Source: Paratinospora sagittata (taxonomy: Eukaryota; Streptophyta; Magnoliopsida; Ranunculales; Menispermaceae). From it: a stretch of 64,000 nt of DNA. The position numbers and the translations under genes were made by a program. The DNA lies in NCBI GenBank assembly GCA_035771175.1, contig CM069610.1:24022501-24086500 (forward strand), read 5' to 3'. The notes beneath the pieces are model-generated. The model searched no databases. It was given only the letters and a program-made list of their open reading frames with translations, and was not told where the DNA came from. How positions within the stretch are numbered: the first letter of the stretch is position 1; each line of letters opens with the position of its first letter. This document shows, in pieces, positions 23,860 through 37,500 of the stretch.

Positions 23860-25046
23860 TCATATATACTTACAACTTAAAACAATGGATAGCCTCTGCA
23901 AATCTAAGCACAAAAGGGATAAAATGAAGGACTTGCTGATCAACGACGTTATCATCAAGACAGATTGCAATTTTGATTCTATTCGAAGCTTGTTTTGACA
24001 AATGCAAGAATCAATACTTTCTTCTCTTGAAAAACTCTTTGGAAAGCTCAATCTAACTTGCAAAAATCGTGTGTGTTGTATTTTTGAAAATCAGAGAATG
24101 AGTGTCTTATAAAATTAGAAGTTGCGGGTTAAAGGGCAAGAGAGTACAAAATGATTTGAATTGAAAACATTGTTTAATCTAAAGTTGTTTTGGGCGTGCG
24201 AGACAATGGGAATCATCTAGGTGTTAGTAGAGAATATTTCAATTAAGACAACCTGGAGAAATTGTATAAGGAATAGAAAAATCGAGCAAGCAGAAGTGCC
24301 CACATTTTTCTCGATAGAAATATCAGATTTTTTTCACAGACGTGGATAGCGTGCTATTGGGTTGTGTATCATGTTCTCAATTGACAGATAGCTGGCTATA
24401 GCAGATCGATATACACAAACCCGAGAGCTCGAGTTTTACGGACTTTCCGGTAGCGTGTTATCGAGGCCTATATCGCGCTATTGCCCATTTTACTAAAAAT
24501 GGAAAGGTCACGGCAACAGCTTTATAGCGAAGTATCAAAGGGGATAGCGCGGTATAGACAATTTTTCAGAATAACAAATGTTTTGTTATAGAACCCTATC
24601 AGCGTGCTGTCAACACTGATAGTGCCCTAGTGCCTTCAGGAAAATCTTCGCAAATTGCTGGATATCCTTAGTTTTGTAAAATTAATATTTTGACACTCAA
24701 CAACCATTCCATTAACTCAAAACATATTGTATAAGATTAAAAACATTTAAATAATTCAAAACTCATTGAAATTATGATTAAAACCTTTCGGAAAACATTT
24801 TTGCAAACTGAAATACTATATCGAAGTGATTTTGAAGACTTTGCAGATTTCAGAGTTTTAGTGCTGAGATTGATCGAGAGGTTACCCTACACACCAAAGA
24901 TCAAACTAATGCCTTACTTAGGCATGATATATGTCTTCGTTCTTTTAGTTTGATCTTTGTAGACTTCGAAACCTATTGTTTGATGTGTTTTTGATGCAAG
25001 ACAATTGATGTGTTCTTTTTTGTTGTGTTATCTTACCGAGACCACT
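23860..25046. repeat. Monomer m21, class II
   Basis: Carries TCCGGTAGCG near 24446, TCTTCGC near 24644 and TTGCAAACTG near 24801. Private variants are TCTCGATAGAAAT near 24309, GTGCCCTAGTG near 24622 (altering palindrome site 8), AAAACATTTAAATAA near 24740 and GAAACCTATTG near 24968. Confidence 0.9.
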
Positions 25047-26216
25047 TCATATATACTTACAACTTAAAACAATGGATAGCCTCTGCAAATCTAAGCAAAA
25101 AAGGGATAAAATGAAGGACTTGCTGATCAACGACGTTATCATCAAGACAGATTGCAATTTTGATTCTATTCGAAGCTTGTTTTGACAATTGCAAGAATCA
25201 ATACTTTCTTCTCTTGAAAAACTCTTTGGAAAGCTCAATCTAACTTGCAAAAATCGTGTGTGTTGTATTTTTGAAAATCAGAGAATGAGTGTTTTATAAA
25301 ATTAGAAGTTGCGGGTTAAAGGGCAAGAGAGTACAAAATGATTTGAATTCAAAACATTGTTTAATCTAAAGTTGTTTTGGGCGTGCGAGACAATGGGAAT
25401 CCTCTAGGTGTTAGTAGAGAATATTTCAATTAAGACAACCTGGAGAAATTGTATAAGGAATAGAAAAATCGAGCAAGCAGAAGTGTCCACATTTTTCTCG
25501 TTAGAAATATCAGATTTTTTTCACAGACGTGGATAGCGTGCTATTGGGTTGTGTATCATGTTCTCAATTGACAGATAGCAGGCGATAGGATATTGATATA
25601 CACAAACCCGAGAGCTCGAGTTTTACGGACTTTCCGATAGCACGTTATCGAGGCCTATTTTACTAAAAATGGAAAGGTCACGGCAACAACTTTATAGCGA
25701 AGTATCAAAGGGGATAGCGCGGTATAGACAATTTTTCAGAAAAACAAATGTTTTGTTATAGAACCCTATCAGCGTGCTGTCAACACTGATAGTGCGCTAG
25801 TGCCTTCAGGAAAATCTTGGCAAATTGCTGGATAGCCTTATTTTTGTAAAATTAATATTTTGACACTCAAGAACCATTCCATTAACTCAAAACATATTGT
25901 ATAAGATTAAAAACTTTTAAATAATTCAAAACTCATTGAAATTATGATTAAAACCTTTCGGAAAACATTTTTTCAAAATGAAATACTATATCGAAGTGAT
26001 TTTGAAGACTTTGCAGATTTCAGAGTTTTAGTGCTGAGATTGATCGAGAGGTTACCCTACACACCAAAGATCAAACTAATGCCTTACTTAGGCATGAGAT
26101 ATGTCTTCGTTCTTTTAGCTTGATCTTTGTAGACTTCGAAAGCTATTGTTTGATGTGTTCTTGATGCAAGACAATTGATGTGTTCTTTTTTGTTGTGTTA
26201 TCTTACCGAGACCACT
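25047..26216. repeat. Monomer m22, class I with 17-bp deletion, copy of m18
   Basis: Repeats the m18 variant set 4,731 bp downstream, including the deletion at about 25656. A private GAATCCTCTAGG lies near 25397. It lacks the GGCAAGTGAG variant of m18. Confidence 0.9.
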
Positions 26217-27403
26217 TCATATATACTTACAACTTAAAACAATGGATAGCCTCTGCAAATCTAAGCACAAAAGGGATAAAATGAAGGACTTGCTGATCAA
26301 CAACGTTATCATCAAGACAGATTGCAATTTTGATTCTATTCGAAGCTTGTTTTGACAAATGTAAGAATCAATACTTTCTTCTCTTGAAAAACTCTTTGGA
26401 AAGCTCAATCTAACTTGCAAAAATCGTGTGTGTTGTATTTTTGAAAATCAGAGAATGAGTGTCTTATAAAATTAGAAGTTGCGGGTTAAAGGGCAAGAGA
26501 GTACAAAATGATTTGAATTGAAAACATTGTTTAATCTAAAGTTGTTTTGGGCGTGCGAGACAATGGGAATCATCTAGGTGTTAGTAGAGAATATTTCAAT
26601 TAAGACAACCTGGAGAAATTGTATAAGGAATAGAAAAATCGAGCAAGCAGAAGTGCCCACATTTTTCTCGTTAGAAATATCAGATTTTTTTCACAGACGT
26701 GGATAGCGTGCTATTGGGTTGTGTATCATGTTCTCAATTGACAGATAGCAGGCTATAGCAGATCGATATACACAAACCCGAGAGCTCGAGTTTTACGGAC
26801 TTTCCGATAGCGTGTTATCGAGGCCTATATCGCGCTATTGCCCATTTTACTAAAAATGGAAAGGTCACGGCAACAGCTTTATAGCGAAGTATCAAAGGGG
26901 ATAGCGCGATATAGACAATTTTTAAGAATAACAAATGTTTTGTTATAGAACCCTATCAGCGTGCTGTCAACACTGATAGTGCGCTAGTGCCTTCAGGAAA
27001 ATCTTCGCAAATTGCTGGATATCCTTAGTTTTGTAAAATTAATATTTTGACACTCAACAACCATTCCATTAACTCAAAACATATTGTATAAGATTAAAAA
27101 CTTTTAAATAATTCAAAACTCATTGAAATTATGATTAAAACCTTTCGGAAAACATTTTTTCAAAATGAAATACTATATCGAAGTGATTTTGAAGACTTTG
27201 CAGATTTCAGAGTTTTAGTGCTGAGATTGATCGAGAGGTTACCCTACACACCAAAGATCAAACTAATGCCTTACTTAGGCATGATATATGTCTTCGTTCT
27301 TTTAGTTTGATCTTTGTAGACTTCGAAAGCTATTGTTTGATGTGTTTTTGATGCAAGACAATTGATGTGTTCTTTTTTGTTGTGTTATCTTACCGAGACC
27401 ACT
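26217..27403. repeat. Monomer m23, B/C-like transition monomer
   Basis: The head and middle are B-like (CAACAACGTTATC, GACAAATGTAAG, GTGTCTTATAA, GCAGGCTATAGCAGATCG). The tail is C-like (GCGATATAGACAATTTTTAA, GGATATCCTTAG, TTTAGTTTGATC). It sits exactly at the change from the dimer to the trimer domain. Confidence 0.88.
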
Positions 27404-30400
27404 TCATATATACTTACAACTTAAAACAATGGATAGCCTCTGCAAACCTAAGCACAAAAGGGATAAAATGAAGGACTTGCTGATCAACGACGTTATCATC
27501 AAGACAGATTGCAATTTTGATTCTATTCGAAGCTTGTTTTGACAATTGGAAGAATCAATACTTTCTTCTCTTGAAAAACTCTTTGGAAAGCTCAATCTAA
27601 CTTGCAAAAATCGTGTGTGTTGTATTTTTGAAAATCAGAGAATGAGTGTTTTATAAAATTAGAAGTTGCGGGTTAAAGGGCAAGAGAGTACAAAATGATT
27701 TGAATTCAAAACATTGTTTAATCTAAAGTTGTTTTGGGCGTGCGAGAGAATGGGAATCATCTAGGTGTTAGTAGAGAATATTTCAATTAAGACAACCTGG
27801 AGAAATTGTATAAGGAATAGAAAAATCGAGCAAGCAGAAGTGTCCACATTTTTCTCGTTAGAAATATCAGATTTTTTTCACAGACGTGGATAGCGTGCTA
27901 TTGGGTTGTGTATCATGTTCTCAATTGACAGATAGCAGGCGATAGCAGATTGATATACACAAACCCGAGAGCTCGAGTTTTACGGACTTTCCGATAGCGC
28001 GTTATCGAGGCCTATATCGCGCTATTGCCCATTTTACTAAAAATTGAAAGGTCACGGCAACAGCTTTATAGCGAAGTATCAAAGGGGATAGCGCGGTATA
28101 GACAATTTTTCAGAAAAATAAATGTTTTGTTATAGAACCCTATCAGCGTGCTGTCAACACTGATAGTACGCTAGTGCCTTCAGGAAAATCTTGGCAAATT
28201 GCTGGATAGCCTTATTTTTGTAAAATTAATATTTTGACACTCAAGAACCATTCCATTAACTCAAAACATATTGTATAAGATTAAAAACTTTTAAATAATT
28301 CAAAACTCATTGAAATTATGATTAAAACCTTTCGGAAAACATTTTTTCAAAATGAAATACTATATCGAAGTGATTTTGAAGACTTTGCAGATTTCAGAGT
28401 TTTAGTGCTGAGATTGATCGAGAGGTTACCCTACACACCAAAGATCAAACTAATGCCTTACTTAGGCATGAGATATGTCTTCGTTCTTTTAGCTTGATCT
28501 TTGTAGACTTCGAAAGCTATTGTTTGATGTGTTCTTGATGCAAGACAATTGATGTGTTCTTTTTTGTTGTGTTATCTTACCGAGACCACTTCATATATAC
28601 TTACAACTTAAAACAATGGATAGCCTCTGCAAATCTAAGCACAAAAGGGATAAAATGAAGGACTTGCTGATCAACAACGTTATCATCAAGACAGATTGCA
28701 ATTTTGATTCTATTCGAAGCTTGTTTTGAAAAATGTAAGAATCAATACTTTCTTCTCTTGAAAAACTCTTTGGAAAGCTCAATCTAACTTGCAAAAATCG
28801 TGTGTGTTGTATTTTTGAAAATCAGAGAATGAGTGTCTTATAAAATTAGAAGTTGCGGGTTAAAGGGCAAGAGAGTACAAAATGATTTGAATTGAAAACA
28901 TTGTTTAATCTAAAGTTGTTTTGGGCGTGCGAGACAATGGGAATCATCTAGGTGTTAGTAGAGAATATTTCAATTAAGACAACCTGGAGAAATTTTATAA
29001 GGAATAGAAAAATCGAGCAAGCAGAAGTGCCCACATTTTTCTCGTTAGAAATATCAGATTTTTTTCACAGACGTGGATAGCGTGCTATTGGGTTGTGTAT
29101 CATGTTCTCAATTGACAGATAGCAGGCTATAGCAGATCGATATACACAAACCCGAGAGCTCGAGTTTTACGGACTTTCCGATAGCGTGTTATCGAGGCCT
29201 ATATCGCGCTATTCGCCATTTTACTAAAAATGGAAAGGTCACGGCAACAGCTTTATAGCGAAGTATCAAAGGGGATAGCGCGGTATAGACAATTTTCAGA
29301 AAAACAAATGTCTTGTTATAGAACCCTATCAGCGTGATGTCAACACGGATAGTGCGCTAGTGCCTTCCGGAAAAACTTGGCAAATTGTTCGATAGCCTTA
29401 TTTTTGTAAAATTAATATTTGGACACTCAAGAACCATTCCATTAACTCAAAACATATTGTATAAGATTAAAAACTTTTAAATAATTCAAAACTCATTGAA
29501 ATTATGATTAAAACCTTTCGGAAAACATTTTTTCAAAATGAAATACTATATCGAAGTGATTTTGAAGACTTTGCAGATTTCAGAGTTTTAGTGCTGAGAT
29601 TGATCGAGAGGTTACCCTACACACCAAAGATCAAACTAATGCCTTACTTAGGCATGAGATATGTCTTCGTTCTTTTAGCTTGATCTTTGTAGACTTCGAA
29701 AGCTATTGTTTGATGTGTTTTTGATGCAAGACAATTGATGTGTTCTTTTTTGTTGTGTTATCTTACCGAGACCACTGCATATATACTTACAACTTAAAAC
29801 AAATGGATAGCCTCTGCAAATCTAAGCACAAAAGGGATAAAATGAAGGACTTGCTGATCAACGACGTTATCATCAAGACAGATTGCAATTTTGATTCTAT
29901 TCGAAGCTTGTTTTGACAAATGCAAGAATCAATACTTTCTTCTCTTGAAAAACTCTTTGGAAAACTCAATCTAACTTGAAAAAATCGTGTGTGTTGTATT
30001 TTTAAAAATCAGAGAATGAGTGTTTTATAAAATTAGAAGTTGCGGGTTAAAGGGCAAGAGAGTACAAAATGATTTGAATTCAAAACATTGTTTAATCTAA
30101 AGTTGTTTTGGGCGTGCGAGAGAATGGGAATCATCTAGGTGTTAGTAGAGAATATTTCAATTAAGACAACCTGGAGAAATTGTATAAGGAATAGAAAAAT
30201 CGAGCAAGCAGAAGTGCCCACATTTTTCTCGTTAGAAATATCAGATTTTTTTCACAGACGTGGATAGCGTGCTATTGGGTTGTGTATCATGTTCTCAATT
30301 GACAGATAGCTGGCTATAGCAGATCGATATACACAAACCCGAGAGCTCGAGTTTTACGGACTTTCCGATAGCGTGTTATCGAGGCCTATATCGCGCTATT

Positions 30401-30964
30401 GCCCATTTTACTAAAAATGGAAAGGTCACGGCAACAGCTTTATAGCGAAGTATCAAAGGGGATAGCGCGATATAGACAATTTTTAAGAATAACAAATGTT
30501 TTGTTATAGAACCCTATCAGCGTGCTGTCAACACTGATAGTGCGCTAGTGCCTTCAGGAAAATCTTGGCAAATTGCTGGATATCCTTAGTTTTGTAAAAT
30601 TAATATTTTGACACTCAACAACCATTCCATTAACTCAAAACATATTGTATAAGATTAAAAACTTTTAAATAATTCAAAACTCATTGAAATTATGATTAAA
30701 ACCTTTCGGAAAACATTTTTTCAAAATGAAATACTATATCGAAGTGATTTTGAAGACTTTGCAGATTTCAGAGTTTTAGTGCTGAGATTGATCGAGAGGT
30801 TACCCTACACACCAAAGATCAAACTAATGCCTTACTTAGGCATGATATATGTCTTCGTTCTTTTAGTTTGATCTTTGTAGACTTCGAAAGCTATTGTTTG
30901 ATGTGTTTTTGATGCAAGACAATTGATGTGTTCTTTTTTGTTGTGTTATCTTACCGAGACCACT
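27404..30964. repeat. HOR copy T1 (A 27404, B 28591, C 29777)
   Basis: 3,561 bp. This B carries the B1 haplotype (TTGAAAAATGTAAG, TTATCGAGGCC, CGGAAAAACTTGG) and lacks one T in GACAATTTTCAG near 29288. The C tail reads TCTTGGCAAATTG, and this C has TTTTTTCACAG rather than TTTTTTAACAG. Confidence 0.92.
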
Positions 30965-33900
30965 TCATATATACTTACAACTTAAAACAATGGATAGCCT
31001 CTGCAAACCTAAGCACAAAAGGGATAAAATGAAGGACTTGCTGATCAACGACGTTATCATCAAGACAGATTGCAATTTTGATTCTATTCGAAGCTTGTTT
31101 TGACAATTGGAAGAATCAATACTTTCTTCTCTTGAAAAACTCTTTGGAAAGCTCAATCTAACTTGCAAAAATCGTGTGTGTTGTATTTTTTAAAATCAGA
31201 GAATGAGTGTTTTATAAAATTAGAAGTTGCGGGTTAAAGGGCAAGAGAGTACAAAATGATTTGAATTCAAAACATTGTTTAATCTAAAGTTGTTTTGGGA
31301 GTGCGAGAGAATGGGAATCATCTAGGTGTTAGTAGAGAATATTTCAATTAAGACAACCTGGAGAAATTGTATAAGGAATAGAAAAATCGAGCAAGCAGAA
31401 GTGTCCACATTTTTCTCGTTAGAAATATCAGATTTTTTTCACAGACGTGGATAGCGTGCTATTGGGTTGTGTATCATGTTCTCAATTGACAGATAGCAGG
31501 CGATAGCAGATTGATATACACAAACCCGAGAGCTCGAGTTTTACGGACTTTCCGATAGCGCGTTATCGAGGCCTATATCGCGCTATTGCCCATTTTACTA
31601 AAAATTGAAAGGTCACGGCAACAGCTTTATAGCGAAGTATCAAAGGGGATAGCGCGGTATAGACAATTTTTCAGAAAAATAAATGTTTTGTTATAGAACC
31701 CTATCAGCGTGCTGTCAACACTGATAGTACGCTAGTGCCTTCAGGAAAATCTTGGCAAATTGCTGGATAGCCTTATTTTTGTAAAATTAATATTTTGACA
31801 CTCAAGAACCATTCCATTAACTCAAAACATATTGTATAAGATTAAAAACTTTTAAATAATTCAAAACTCATTGAAATTATGATTAAAACCTTTCGGAAAA
31901 CATTTTTTCAAAATGAAATACTATATCGAAGTGATTTTGAAGACTTTGCAGATTTCAGAGTTTTAGTGCTGAGATTGATCGAGAGGTTACCCTACACACC
32001 AAAGATCAAACTAATGCCTTACTTAGGCATGAGATATGTCTTCGTTCTTTTAGCTTGATCTTTGTAGACTTCGAAAGCTATTGTTTGATGTGTTCTTGAT
32101 GCAAGACAATTGATGTGTTCTTTTTTGTTGTGTTATCTTACCGAGACCACTTCATATATACTTACAACTTAAAACAATGGATAGCCTCTGCAAATCTAAG
32201 CACAAAAGGGATAAAATGAAGGACTTGCTGATCAACAACGTTATCATCAAGACAGATTGCAATTTTGATTCTATTCGAAGCTTGTTTTGAAAAATGTAAG
32301 AATCAATACTTTCTTCTCTTGAAAAACTCTTTGGAAAGCTCAATCTAACTTGCAAAAATCGTGTGTGTTGTATTTTTGAAAATCAGAGAATGAGTGTCTT
32401 ATAAAATTAGAAGTTGCGGGTTAAAGGGCAAGAGAGTACAAAATGATTTGAATTGAAAACATTGTTTAATCTAAAGTTGTTTTGGGCGTGCGAGACAATG
32501 GGAATCATCTAGGTGTTAGTAGAGAATATTTCAATTAAGACAACCTGGAGAAATTTTATAAGGAATAGAAAAATCGAGCAAGCAGAAGTGCCCACATTTT
32601 TCTCGTTAGAAATATCAGATTTTTTTCACAGACGTGGATAGCGTGCTATTGGGTTGTGTATCATGTTCTCAATTGACAGATAGCAGGCTATAGCAGATCG
32701 ATATACACAAACCCGAGAGCTCGAGTTTTACGGACTTTCCGATAGCGTGTTATCGAGGCCTATATCGCGCTATTCGCCATTTTACTAAAAATGGAAAGGT
32801 CACGGCAACAGCTTTATAGCGAAGTATCAAAGGGGATAGCGCGGTATAGACAATTTTTCAGAAAAACAAATGTCTTGTTATAGAACCCTATCAGCGTGAT
32901 GTCAACACGGATAGTGCGCTAGTGCCTTCCGGAAAAACTTGGCAAATTGTTCGATAGCCTTATTTTTGTAAAATTAATATTTGGACACTCAAGAACCATT
33001 CCATTAACTCAAAACATATTGTATAAGATTAAAAACTTTTAAATAATTCAAAACTCATTGAAATTATGATTAAAACCTTTCGGAAAACATTTTTTCAAAA
33101 TGAAATACTATATCGAAGTGATTTTGAAGACTTTGCAGATTTCAGAGTTTTAGTGCTGAGATTGATCGAGAGGTTACCCTACACACCAAAGATCAAACTA
33201 ATGCCTTACTTAGGCATGAGATATGTCTTCGTTCTTTTAGCTTGATCTTTGTAGACTTCGAAAGCTATTGTTTGATGTGTTTTTGATGCAAGACAATTGA
33301 TGTGTTCTTTTTTGTTGTGTTATCTTACCGAGACCACTGCATATATACTTACAACTTAAAACAAATGGATAGCCTCTGCAAATCTAAGCACAAAAGGGAT
33401 AAAATGAAGGACTTGCTGATCAACGACGTTATCATCAAGACAGATTGCAATTTTGATTCTATTCGAAGCTTGTTTTGACAAATGCAAGAATCAATACTTT
33501 CTTCTCTTGAAAAACTCTTTGGAAAACTCAATCTAACTTGAAAAAATCGTGTGTGTTGTATTTTTAAAAATCAGAGAATGAGTGTTTTATAAAATTAGAA
33601 GTTGCGGGTTAAAGGGCAAGAGAGTACAAAATGATTTGAATTCAAAACATTGTTTAATCTAAAGTTGTTTTGGGCGTGCGAGAGAATGGGAATCATCTAG
33701 GTGTTAGTAGAGAATATTTCAATTAAGACAACCTGGAGAAATTGTATAAGGAATAGAAAAATCGAGCAAGCAGAAGTGCCCACATTTTTCTCGTTAGAAA
33801 TATCAGATTTTTTTCACAGACGTGGATAGCGTGCTATTGGGTTGTGTATCATGTTCTCAATTGACAGATAGCTGGCTATAGCAGATCGATATACACAAAC

Positions 33901-34526
33901 CCGAGAGCTCGAGTTTTACGGACTTTCCGATAGCGTGTTATCGAGGCCTATATCGCGCTATTGCCCATTTTACTAAAAATGGAAAGGTCACGGCAACAGC
34001 TTTATAGCGAAGTATCAAAGGGGATAGCGCGATATAGACAATTTTTAAGAATAACAAATGTTTTGTTATAGAACCCTATCAGCGTGCTGTCAACACTGAT
34101 AGTGCGCTAGTGCCTTCAGGAAAATCTTCGCAAATTGCTGGATATCCTTAGTTTTGTAAAATTAATATTTTGACACTCAACAACCATTCCATTAACTCAA
34201 AACATATTGTATAAGATTAAAAACTTTTAAATAATTCAAAACTCATTGAAATTATGATTAAAACCTTTCGGAAAACATTTTTTCAAAATGAAATACTATA
34301 TCGAAGTGATTTTGAAGACTTTGCAGATTTCAGAGTTTTAGTGCTGAGATTGATCGAGAGGTTACCCTACACACCAAAGATCAAACTAATGCCTTACTTA
34401 GGCATGATATATGTCTTCGTTCTTTTAGTTTGATCTTTGTAGACTTCGAAAGCTATTGTTTGATGTGTTTTTGATGCAAGACAATTGATGTGTTCTTTTT
34501 TGTTGTGTTATCTTACCGAGACCACT
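30965..34526. repeat. HOR copy T2 (A 30965, B 32152, C 33339)
   Basis: 3,562 bp with the B1 haplotype. Private variants in A are TATTTTTTAAAATC near 31183 and TTGGGAGTGCG near 31296. The C tail has TCTTCGCAAATTG near 34124. Confidence 0.92.
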
Positions 34527-37500
34527 TCATATATACTTACAACTTAAAACAATGGATAGCCTCTGCAAACCTAAGCACAAAAGGGATAAAATGAAGGACT
34601 TGCTGATCAACGACGTTATCATCAAGACAGATTGCAATTTTGATTCTATTCGAAGCTTGTTTTGACAATTGGAAGAATCAATACTTTCTTCTCTTGAAAA
34701 ACTCTTTGGAAAGCTCAATCTAACTTGCAAAAATCGTGTGTGTTGTATTTTTGAAAATCAGAGAATGAGTGTTTTATAAAATTAGAAGTTGCGGGTTAAA
34801 GGGCAAGAGAGTACAAAATGATTTGAATTCAAAACATTGTTTAATCTAAAGTTGTTTTGGGCGTGCGAGAGAATGGGAATCATCTAGGTGTTAGTAGAGA
34901 ATATTTCAATTAAGACAACCTGGAGAAATTGTATAAGGAATAGAAAAATCGAGCAAGCAGAAGTGTCCACATTTTTCTCGTTAGAAATATCAGATTTTTT
35001 TCACAGACGTGGATAGCGTGCTATTGGGTTGTGTATCATGTTCTCAATTGACAGATAGCAGGCGATAGCAGATTGATATACACAAACCCGAGAGCTCGAG
35101 TTTTACGGACTTTCCGATAGCGCGTTATCGAGGCCTATATCGCGCTATTGCCCATTTTACTAAAAATTGAAAGGTCACGGCAACAGCTTTATAGCGAAGT
35201 ATCAAAGGGGATAGCGCGGTATAGACAATTTTTCAGAAAAATAAATGTTTTGTTATAGAACCCTATCAGCGTGCTGTCAACACTGATAGTACGCTAGTGC
35301 CTTCAGGAAAATCTTGGCAAATTGCTGGATAGCCTTATTTTTGTAAAATTAATATTTTGACACTCAAGAACCATTCCATTAACTCAAAACATATTGTATA
35401 AGATTAAAAACTTTTAAATAATTCAAAACTCATTGAAATTATGATTAAAACCTTTCGGAAAACATTTTTTCAAAATGAAATACTATATCGAAGTGATTTT
35501 GAAGACTTTGCAGATTTCAGAGTTTTAGTGCTGAGATTGATCGAGAGGTTACCCTACACACCAAAGATATGTCTTCGTTCTTTTAGCTTGATCTTTGTAG
35601 ACTTCGAAAGCTATTGTTTGATGTGTTCTTGATGCAAGACAATTGATGTGTTCTTTTTTGTTGTGTTATCTTACCGAGACCACTTCATATATACTTACAA
35701 CTTAAAACAATGGATAGCCTCTGCAAATCTAAGCACAAAAGGGATAAAATGAAGGACTTGCTGATCAACGACGTTATCATCAAGACAGATTGCAATTTTG
35801 ATTCTATTCGAAGCTTGTTTTGACAAATGTAAGAATCAATACTTTCTTCTCTTGAAAAACTCTTTGGAAAGCTCAATCTAACTTGCAAAAATCGTGTGTG
35901 TTGTATTTTTGAAAATCAGAGAATGAGTGTCTTATAAAATTAGAAGTTGCGGGTTAAAGGGCAAGAGAGTACAAAATGATTTGAATTGAAAACATTGTTT
36001 AATCTAAAGTTGTTTTGGGCGTGCGAGACAATGGGAATCATCTAGGTGTTAGTAGAGAATATTTCAATTAAGACAACCTGGAGAAATTTTATAAGGAATA
36101 GAAAAATCGAGCAAGCAGAAGTGCCCACATTTTTCTCGTTAGAAATATCAGATTTTTTTCACAGACGTGGATAGCGTGCTATTGGGTTGTGTATCATGTT
36201 CTCAATTGACAGATAGCAGGCTATAGCAGATCGATATACACAAACCCGAGAGCTCGAGTTTTACGGACTTTCCGATAGCGTGTTATCAAGGCCTATATCG
36301 CGCTATTCGCCATTTTACTAAAAATGGAAAGGTCACGGCAACAGCTTTATAGCGAAGTATCAAAGGGGATAGCGCGGTATAGACAATTTTTCAGAAAAAC
36401 AAATGTCTTGTTATAGAACCCTATCAGCGTGATGTCAACACGGATAGTGCGCTAGTGCCTTCCGGAAAATCTTGGCAAATTGTTCGATAGCCTTATTTTT
36501 GTAAAATTAATATTTGGACACTCAAGAACCATTCCATTAACTCAAAACATATTGTATAAGATTAAAAACTTTTAAATAATTCAAAACTCATTGAAATTAT
36601 GATTAAAACCTTTCGGAAAACATTTTTTCAAAATGAAATACTATATCGAAGTGATTTTGAAGACTTTGCAGATTTCAGAGTTTTAGTGCTGAGATTGATC
36701 GAGAGGTTACCCTACACACCAAAGATCAAACTAATGCCTTACTTAGGCATGAGATATGTCTTCGTTCTTTTAGCTTGATCTTTGTAGACTTCGAAAGCTA
36801 TTGTTTGATGTGTTTTTGATGCAAGACAATTGATGTGTTCTTTTTTGTTGTGTTATCTTACCGAGACCACTGCATATATACTTACAACTTAAAACAAATG
36901 GATAGCCTCTGCAAATCTAAGCACAAAAGGGATAAAATGAAGGACTTGCTGATCAACGACGTTATCATCAAGACAGATTGCAATTTTGATTCTATTCGAA
37001 GCTTGTTTTGACAAATGCAAGAATCAATACTTTCTTCTCTTGAAAAACTCTTTGGAAAACTCAATCTAACTTGAAAAAATCGTGTGTGTTGTATTTTTAA
37101 AAATCAGAGAATGAGTGTTTTATAAAATTAGAAGTTGCGGGTTAAAGGGCAAGAGAGTACAAAATGATTTGAATTCAAAACATTGTTTAATCTAAAGTTG
37201 TTTTGGGCGTGCGAGAGAATGGGAATCATCTAGGTGTTAGTAGAGAATATTTCAATTAAGACAACCTGGAGAAATTGTATAAGGAATAGAAAAATCGAGC
37301 AAGCAGAAGTGCCCACATTTTTCTCGTTAGAAATATCAGATTTTTTTAACAGACGTGGATAGCGTGCTATTGGGTTGTGTATCATGTTCTCAATTGACAG
37401 ATAGCTGGCTATAGCAGATCGATATACACAAACCCGAGAGCTCGAGTTTTACGGACTTTCCGATAGCGTGTTATCGAGGCCTATATCGCGCTATTGCCCA

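Larger units (their letters stand above)
200..27403. repeat. Dimer-type higher-order domain (monomers m1-m23)
   Basis: Two monomer classes mostly alternate here. Class I carries GCAGGCGATAGCAGATTG, then TGGATAGCCTTATTTTTG and CTCAAGAACC. Class II carries GCTGGCTATAGCAGATCG, then TGGATATCCTTAGTTTTG and CTCAACAACC. By tail, class II is m2, m5, m7, m9, m11, m13, m15, m17, m19, m21 and m23; the rest are class I. A variant TTGCAAACTG in m15, m17, m19 and m21 recurs at about 2.36-2.37 kb and confirms the dimer period. Alternation fails at m3/m4, where two class I copies are adjacent. Confidence 0.85.
22673..27403. repeat. Four-monomer repeat, copy 2 (m20-m23)
   Basis: 4,731 bp, paired with the preceding 4,714 bp. 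m20 and m22 are close copies of m16 and m18. m21 resembles m15/m19 in its middle rather than m17, and m23 becomes C-like in its tail, so this copy has been reshuffled since duplication. Confidence 0.85.
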
